Shown here: one piece after another, positions 58,671 to 64,000 of the stretch
Numbering within the stretch: position 1 is the first letter of the stretch
Layout of the letters: every line of letters begins with the position of its first letter
Assembly (NCBI GenBank): GCA_019671005.1
Contig: CM033719.1
Coordinates: 19,022,750-19,086,749, forward strand
Length of the DNA stretch: 64,000 nucleotides
Reading direction: 5' to 3'
Source of the DNA: Hibiscus mutabilis
Taxonomy: Eukaryota; Streptophyta; Magnoliopsida; Malvales; Malvaceae
The notes under the pieces: model-generated
Seen by the model: only the letters and a program-made list of their open reading frames with translations
Databases searched by the model: none
What the model was told of the DNA's origin: nothing
Made by a program: the position numbers and the translations under genes

Positions 58671-59526
58671 ACCATTGAATAGCAGCCAATAGGGTTATGA
58701 AATATCTTTAGAGAACAAAAATTACATGCTCACATATCGAAGTTACGGTAAGTTAGAGATCATTAAGTTTCTGAGACTTGATTCTATTAGAATATTGATG
58801 CAAAAGAATTTTGTCAAATGGGCTGCTAATTATAGATTGAATAGAAAGACCACTTCGGTTATTTTGTGACAATAAATATGCATTCATTTATTCTATGAAC
58901 AATAGGAACACTTCAAATTTGAATCACATAAATATTAAATTCCTAGTTGTTAAAGAAAATTGAGTGATTGTGTGTCTATAGAGCATGTTGGTACAAACTC
59001 CATATTTTTGCGCTTTTTATTAAGAAACTATCACCCTAGGTCTTTCATGAGCACACTACTCATGTGGGTGTAATGTTATATAAAGATATTCAGTTTTTAT
59101 TGGGAGTTTGTAATTTTGAAAAATGCTCATTTAGTTTAGACACAATTTGGTTACTTGATTTTAAAGTTATTTTAAGATTATTTTTTCTGCAGAAATAAAG
59201 TTCTTTTGGTTTATGCACACTCTGAATTCAGTAAAGTTTGATCTCACTAAGGTTTAGGAGGACCAGTTGGAAATAGACATGTTTGGTTCACATTTCATGT
59301 AATTTTCCATGCTACGCATCCATGATTGATCTATGTCATTTGACTATATTTGTATACGTGACCATTGATGGGTCTTGTCATGATTGATACGACAAAGACT
59401 GCTTTGATCCTATATGAATATAGTTGATGGACGAGATTGTTCTGAGAATACCTATTATATAATAGCAAATTTTTGAGCTCATAAGGTTATACATTTGTCG
59501 AAACATATGTTGCCCAAGTGGGAGAT

Positions 59527-60003
59527 TGTTGGATTAAAATCCGTAATAGTGGGCACATATGTATAATGTATATTGTTATTTTAAAGTATGACACAAAATT
59601 AAGTGACCAATTATGTTAGGCGTGTCATGGGTATTAAAATGACATGGAAATAAAAGTGTAGATACCATAAGATGTATTTATAATTCGATGAGGGGCAGAG
59701 TTATAAATACTTAATAGTTGATTATTAAATCAACTATATAAAGAGGTAGTGGTCCCCAAGAAATAGGTCAACTTGTTTTTCTCTCCTTCCCCGTCAGAGA
59801 GTTTTACGTCAAGAGAAAACCTATCTTCTTGGAAGATCAATACCAAAGATTTGGATTTCAACATCAAGATTCAAGGTTTTCAGTCTATCGATTAATTCAG
59901 GTACGCTTCCGCAATTCAGTTCATTCAGTTTATTGTTCTTGATGATTTGACATGATAGATCCTGGGTTTAGATTTCATATTTAGTTATGGTTTAATTCTA
60001 ACA
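59527..60003 (+). repeat. Copia dimer LTR3
   Basis: 477 bp, complete, preceded by the purine tract AAGTGGGAGAT. It ends TAATTCTAACA, followed by the TTGCC duplication. Confidence 0.95.
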
Positions 60004-60008
60004 TTGCC
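60004..60008. repeat. Target site duplication TTGCC, right
   Basis: Matches 49013-49017; the gene resumes here. Confidence 0.9.
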
Positions 60009-60791
60009 CCCACGTTTGCCTTGTGTTTAACCCCTAATGGGGTCATGTTCTTTGGGGACAGTACTTATTATATGCTGCCTAATGTCGAGATCACACGACC
60101 TTTAAGCTATACTCCACTTATCATCAGCCCCCAAGGAGAGTACTACATGCAAGTGAGATCAATCAAGATAAACAACAAAAATGTTCCGATCAACGCGACA
60201 CTGTTGTCGGTCAAAAAACGAGGCGTCGGAGGCACGAAGCTCAGCACAATCAATCCTTATACAGTTCTGCACCACACAATCTTCAAAGCGGTCACTCAGT
60301 TTTTCACCAAGGAGCTCTTTGGTATTCCCCAAGTAAAGCCTGTTGCACCATTCGGAGCCTGTTTCAACTCGAAAAGCTTCAAAAGCACCAGGGTTGGAGC
60401 AGGGGTTCTTAAAATCGATCTCATGCTCCATGACAACCATCAGGTGTGGTGGATTTTCAGGGCGAAACTCCATGGTGGAAGCTGCACCAGGGGTTTCTTG
60501 CTTAGCATTTGTTGATGGAGGGATGAAGAACAGTGGAGCTTCGATTGTGATTGGGGCATACCAAATGGAGAATAATCTGATACAGTTTGATATGGCTAGA
60601 TCAAGGCTTGGTTTCAGCTCTTCCCTGTTGTTTTTCAAGACTTCTTGCAATAATTTCAACTTCACTGCTATCCCCTGAAGCTACCATAGCACTTGGTTTT
60701 AGTTTCCAGCTCCCCAATGTGATAAATGTAATAATTAGAGCTATAAATACGTATTTGTATGTATGTGAGTACGTATGCAAGTATTTACTGC

Positions 60792-60797
60792 AATAAA
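60792..60797 (+). terminator. Poly(A) signal of aspartic-protease-like pseudogene
   Basis: AATAAA lies 114 bp after the ancestral stop at 60678, consistent with the remaining 3' UTR. Confidence 0.55.
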
Positions 60798-60799
60798 AG

Positions 60800-61170
60800 G
60801 CCATCTGCATGTGACTTTGGGATGGCATTCGGGGAATGATGAACTGTAATTTTTTGCTTTTGAAATAATGGACTGTAATGTTAAGCCAAGTACAAAAATG
60901 ATTCATTTTAAGAAAGACTCGTATTTTCAATGACATGAATATACAAATATTATTTATAAATACTTTAATACGATTACGAAAATACTTTGTACACATAATA
61001 TGCATATACGTAATACGTAGGAGGATGGAAGATACAGTAGGTCAAGTCATCTAAAAGGCAGGGCAGTTACTATTTTTGATGATTGATCCATTGGTTTTAG
61101 CAACTCTGAGGGACATTACTTTTTCATTCAACTTATTCTTCGTCTTGAATTGTTCCAGTAACTATACTGA
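60800..61170. other. Intergenic spacer
   Basis: AT-rich; contains TACGTA-rich words near 60990-61020. No gene recognised. Confidence 0.4.
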
Positions 61171-61174
61171 AAAA

Positions 61175-61454
61175 TGGCTACTACGGGAGAACTGATTGGA
61201 TACCGTCGATGGATCGATATTTCATTGATCTAATGTCGGAGCATGCTCGTCAAGGGAGTAGGATCGATAAAAGATTTAGCAAGCTTGCTTGGGGTTGGGG
61301 TGATATGGTTGCAAAATTTAGTGCGGGTGATCTGCAGTCTCTGGCTGCAGAGTTTGAGATACTTGACCAAAGGAAAGAGTGGAAGAACCAATCAAGAACA
61401 AGACAACATCCATTTGACGAGAAAAGGGCTGGATGTTTGTGGCTATGGATGTCC
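61175..61454 (+). pseudogene. Myb/SANT-like domain relic, cut by copia LTR
   Basis: An ATG at 61175 starts MATTG and, after a one-base frameshift near 61190, continues RTDWIPSMDRYFIDLMSEHARQGSRIDKRFSKLAWGWGDMVAKFSAG. This resembles the Myb/SANT-like (Myb_DNA-bind_3) domain of plant L10-interacting-MYB-type proteins (W.P.MDRYFIDLM.EQ...G...FSK.AW..M...F). The remainder is unrecognised. The LTR at 61455 interrupts it. Confidence 0.65.
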
Positions 61455-61878
61455 TGTTGGATAACCAACTTAGTGTGGTTCGTGGCTGTTACCACGTTTC
61501 CACAATGCCCATGTTCCCACTTTCACATTTTGTGGACGTGTAAAGTGGAGGTAGTTTAACCGGGCGGTTTTTGATGGGAAACCACACCTATAAATACCCA
61601 TCTAATCTAAGGTCCCTAAACACCAAGAATCACAAAGTATTCTATTCCATCTAGTGAAGTTTCTCGAGTGCTTAGAAAATCCTTGGCATTTTAGTTTTTG
61701 TCTTGCCGTGTTGGAAGTTTTCGACGGTGGTTCACAGTGGTTCAAGGAATCCGACGGTGGTTCGACGTGCTCGACGGTGGTGCAGCCACATCTCAATTTG
61801 ACATACGATTTTGACAATGGCTTGAGGTATTTATGAATTTCGATCCTTCCGCTGCGTTTTGCTCGATTTATGTTTACA
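61455..61878 (+). repeat. 5' LTR of terminal copia element
   Basis: 424 bp, TGTTGGATAACC...TTATGTTTACA. TATA box CCTATAAATACCC at about 61588. A CGACGGTGGTTC motif recurs at 61722, 61752 and 61773. Confidence 0.8.
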
Positions 61879-61880
61879 TT

Positions 61881-61892
61881 TGGTATCCGAGC
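61881..61892 (+). other. Primer binding site of terminal copia element
   Basis: TGGTATCCGAGC, two bases after the LTR; matches the tRNA-iMet type PBS with one or two changes. Confidence 0.8.
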
Positions 61893-62661
61893 ATGGTTAA
61901 ATCTCTGCCTTGTCGTTTTAAAGTTTGTATGCTTCTCAAAATTAAATGTCATGTTGATCTTTAAATTCTAAAATTTTGAGAAAAATAATGTTGCAGACTT
62001 TAGTTTTAAAATCATAAGATTTTATTAATTTCTAAAATTTATTAATAAGTTTATTAAAAATAAATTTTAGAAATGATTATTGTATGTGCCTAAATTAAGA
62101 GATGATATATAACTTATCCGGTAATTAGTTATATACATAAAATTAGGTACATAAAACTTTAAAATTTATTACATAAAGTATTAAGCAATAAAAACTATAG
62201 AATATATGTCTAGGGATCCAAAAAATTTATTTAATTAGAGAATTAGCCACAACAACTTTAATTAAATAAAATTACGGTAAGGATCTCATAAGGATTAGAC
62301 ATAAAATGTTGTATAATGAATTAGCAACAACTTTGAATAAAGTTTAGGGTTAATATCTAGCTTAGTGATTTTATAATTTTATTGATTAAATACTAGCCAC
62401 AACATCTTTAGTTAAATAAAATTACTAAGGTTAAAAATCACATACAGAAAGCTTAGATATTAAATCCCATTACATAACTTCTTAAGGTAAAAACTATTAG
62501 ATGTGTTTTTATAATTACCCACAGGAATTATGAAAATAAATTTAATAATTTTTATATAAGGGATAGAAAATAATTCTATCATAAAATGGATCTAATCGAA
62601 TTAAAAATTTAGCCCACATGTAATTTTTATGTCACTAGATTCATTATTTACATAATTTGCA
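61893..62661 (+). other. Non-coding leader of terminal copia element
   Basis: AT-rich, no frame. The phrase TTAGCCACAACA(A/T)CTTTA(A/G)TTAAATAAAATTAC occurs near 62244 and 62394, suggesting a degenerate ~150-bp duplication. Confidence 0.5.
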
Positions 62662-63500
62662 TTGGTAAATTATGACTTATTTTTGCCTCAAATTTATAAT
62701 AAGCATGTATGCCAATTTATTTTTGCAGCATTACAACCTATGAATATGTCTGATAATAAAGTAGATATCCCTGAATTAACCAGTGAAAACTTTAAGTTCT
62801 GGAAGGAGGGTATTCTTCTTCAATTGGGTTGTATGGATATTGACTATGCTATAACGAAATCAGAGCCACATATCACTGACACCAGCAATCAGGCTGATCT
62901 TGCTCTATATGAAAAGTGGAAGTGATCCAATCGCTTAAGTATTATGTTCATTAAGAGCAAGGTTCCTGCTGATGTTCGTGGCTCTATTGAGCATTATGAG
63001 AATGTCAAAGAGCTATTAACGGCTATAGAGAAACAATTTAGACTTCTCAAAAGTCATTAGCCAGCACCCTAATTATGAATTTCACATCACTAAAGCTCAC
63101 CACAGTGAAATGTGTGCGTGATCACATCAATAAGATGCGAGATTTGGCAGCTCGACTTAAGGCACTTGAGGTTGAAATGTCTGAATCTTTCTTGGTGCAC
63201 TATATATTGAACACTCTTCCACCTCAATATAGGCTATTTAAGATCTCTTATAACACACATAAGGATAAATGGTCTATTGATGAACTTTTGACCATGTGTG
63301 ATCAAGAAGAGGTAAGCTGCATTGAAGATGAGAGAGAGTGCACTATGATGATTTTAGGAAAGAAAGGCCAGACCAAGCCAAGCATAAGGGGAAGGCTAAA
63401 ATGCAACCCCAAGCTAACATAAAGAAAGAGTTCACGTGTTTTTTCTGTAAAAAGAAGGGATACATGAAGAAGGACTGTGTCAAGCATAAGGGCTAGCTTG
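62662..63500 (+). pseudogene. Copia gag with zinc knuckle (broken)
   Basis: NMSDNKVDIPELTSENFKFWKEGILLQLGCMDIDYAITKSEP...YEKWK is followed by a stop, then SNRLSIMFIKSKVPADVRGSIEHYENVKELLTAIEKQF, another stop, then VRDHINKMRDLAARLKALEVEMSESFLVHYILNTLPPQYRLFKISYNTHKDKWSIDELLTMCDQEE (63075-63422). A CCHC knuckle CFFCKKKGYMKKDC lies at about 63438-63480 in another frame. Confidence 0.85.
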
Positions 63501-63539
63501 AAAAGAAAGATAAATTAATCTCACTTGTTTGCTTTGAGT

Positions 63540-64000
63540 CAAATATGGTTGATGTTAATTATAACACATGGTGGATTGATTCTGGTTCTACAATCCATGT
63601 CTCAAATTCCTTACAGGGATTAAAAAACCTGAGAGAACTAGTAGGAGCTGAGTGACACATCTATTCGGGAAACAAGATGCAGTCGCATGTGGAAGCTATT
63701 GGGACCTGCGAATTAATGCTTATTAGTGGCTTTGTTTTAATTTTAGAAAAGACTTTTTATATTCCTAGTTTTTCTAGAAATTTAATTTATGTTTCAAGAC
63801 TTGTGCCATTAGGGTATTGTTTTAATTTTTCAAATGTTAGTTTCAGTTTGTTTTATAAATCTGAAATTGTTGGAAATGGAATTTTATGTGATGGTCTTTA
63901 CTATATTGATTTACAAAATAATGCCACTCATAATGCTATGCACATTCAAACTGGTACTAAGCGTTGTGTTATAAATGAAGATTCCTTTAATTTGTGGCAC
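63540..64000 (+). pseudogene. Copia protease and start of GAG-pre-integrase
   Basis: NTWWIDSGSTIHVSNSLQGLKNLRELVGAE, a stop, then GNKMQSHVEAIGTCELMLISGFVLILEKTFYIPSFSRNLIYVSRLVPLGYCFNFSNVSFSLFYKSEIVGNGILCDGLYYIDL. The last residues DSFNLWH open the pre-integrase domain (normally LWHRRLGH). Confidence 0.85.

Larger units (their letters stand above)
49018..60003 (+). mobile_element. Tandem copia dimer: LTR-internal-LTR-internal-LTR
   Basis: A 10,986-bp insertion bounded by one TTGCC duplication. LTR1 (49018-49494), internal 1 (49495-54349), LTR2 (54350-54695, truncated), internal 2 (54696-59526), LTR3 (59527-60003). Each internal region has a 2-kb non-coding leader, a gag-like part and RT remnants, broken by the same stops and frameshifts in both units. 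LTR1 and LTR3 are both 477 bp and differ at one base. Spacing between matching points of the two units is 5181 bp. Shared middle LTRs usually arise by unequal recombination, but the read errors noted in the findings also leave room for mis-assembly. Confidence 0.9.
48419..60678 (+). pseudogene. Basic-7S-globulin/EDGP-like aspartic-protease-fold protein, split by copia
   Basis: The 5' part (48419-49017) has a signal peptide (SSFLRFLLIFLSFSSFYLLSESQT), then RFVLPVQKG, VPFVVDLNGRLLWVTCEKSYLSST, a Cys-rich loop ending CHNNTCGVMSVNPVTGLT, and ELAQDVLSIQSTQG...VPQFLFTCAPSLLLQKGLPGNVQGVAGLGHSLISLPSQLASHFG. The 3' part (60004-60678) has FALCLTPNGVMFFGD, LSYTPLI, EYYMQVRSIKINNK, STINPYTVLHHTIFKAVTQFF and GASIVIGAYQMENNLIQFDMARSRLGFSSSL. 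DLNG and STIN replace the catalytic DTG/DSG, so the parent was a non-catalytic, probably secreted cell-wall inhibitor-type protein. Damage: start codon is GTG (48419), a frameshift near 48665, the insertion at 49018, and another frameshift near 60460. Confidence 0.88.
61455..64000 (+). mobile_element. Ty1/copia element, 5' part, running off the window
   Basis: LTR (61455-61878), PBS, an 800-bp AT-rich leader, gag, zinc knuckle, protease and the start of the GAG-pre-integrase domain (DSFNLWH at the window end). Protease has WWIDSGSTIHVSNS with an intact DSG. Stops at about 62925, 63058 and 63650 break the frame, so this copy is defective but less decayed than the others. Confidence 0.85.

Overview
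This window looks like nuclear DNA of a flowering plant, most likely a eudicot; a cotton-like Malvaceae genome is my guess and is not proven. It is AT-rich, has spliced genes with GT-AG introns, and is packed with nested LTR retrotransposons, LINE and SINE remnants, MULE-related elements and foldback MITEs. There are no bacterial operons, CRISPR arrays or canonical tRNA/rRNA genes. Only one gene appears intact: a heavy-metal-associated isoprenylated plant protein (HIPP) at 32737-34470.

Layout. 1-10657: minus-strand Athila-type Ty3/gypsy element (integrase to gag, tRNA-Asp-like PBS, 5' LTR), split inside gag by a 3.5-kb solo LTR of Tekay/Del type with a TATTT target duplication. About 10660-15482: plus-strand Tat-lineage Ty3/gypsy 3' half (RNase H tail, integrase, a higher-order tandem repeat, PPT, LTR). 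15483-20700: intergenic DNA with a SINE, a LINE RNase H remnant and a second poly(T)-headed retrosequence. 20860-25000: a plus-strand copia-type LTR and a minus-strand SIRE-like copia fragment that is interrupted by a 470-bp foldback MITE. 25000-30420: intergenic DNA, a SINE, telomere-like repeats, an LTR ending at 30119 and the LINE RNase H remnant it cuts.

32450-34640: the HIPP gene with TATA box, two introns and poly(A) signal. 34892-39034: a degenerate Tork-like copia element with both LTRs. 39150-39619: a second copy of the 470-bp foldback MITE. 40526-43225: a minus-strand MULE transposase pseudogene beside four palindromes. 43381-43557: a short LTR with PBS. 43560-48230: AT-rich DNA with two SINEs and another foldback MITE. 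48419-60678: a basic-7S-globulin/EDGP-like aspartic-protease-fold pseudogene, split by a 10,986-bp copia insertion arranged LTR-internal-LTR-internal-LTR with one TTGCC target duplication. 61175-61454: a Myb/SANT-like relic, cut by the LTR of a plus-strand copia element that runs off the window end.

The most notable signals are: (i) the three-LTR tandem copia dimer inside a gene; (ii) the differences between its two units, which concentrate at CAG/CTG/CGG/CCG and homopolymers and so suggest CHG-methylation-linked sequencing or assembly error; (iii) two 470-bp foldback MITEs with 9-bp target duplications; (iv) a higher-order 3x~50-bp repeat upstream of a Tat LTR; and (v) arrays of ATCGAT-centred palindromic motifs in several unrelated LTRs.
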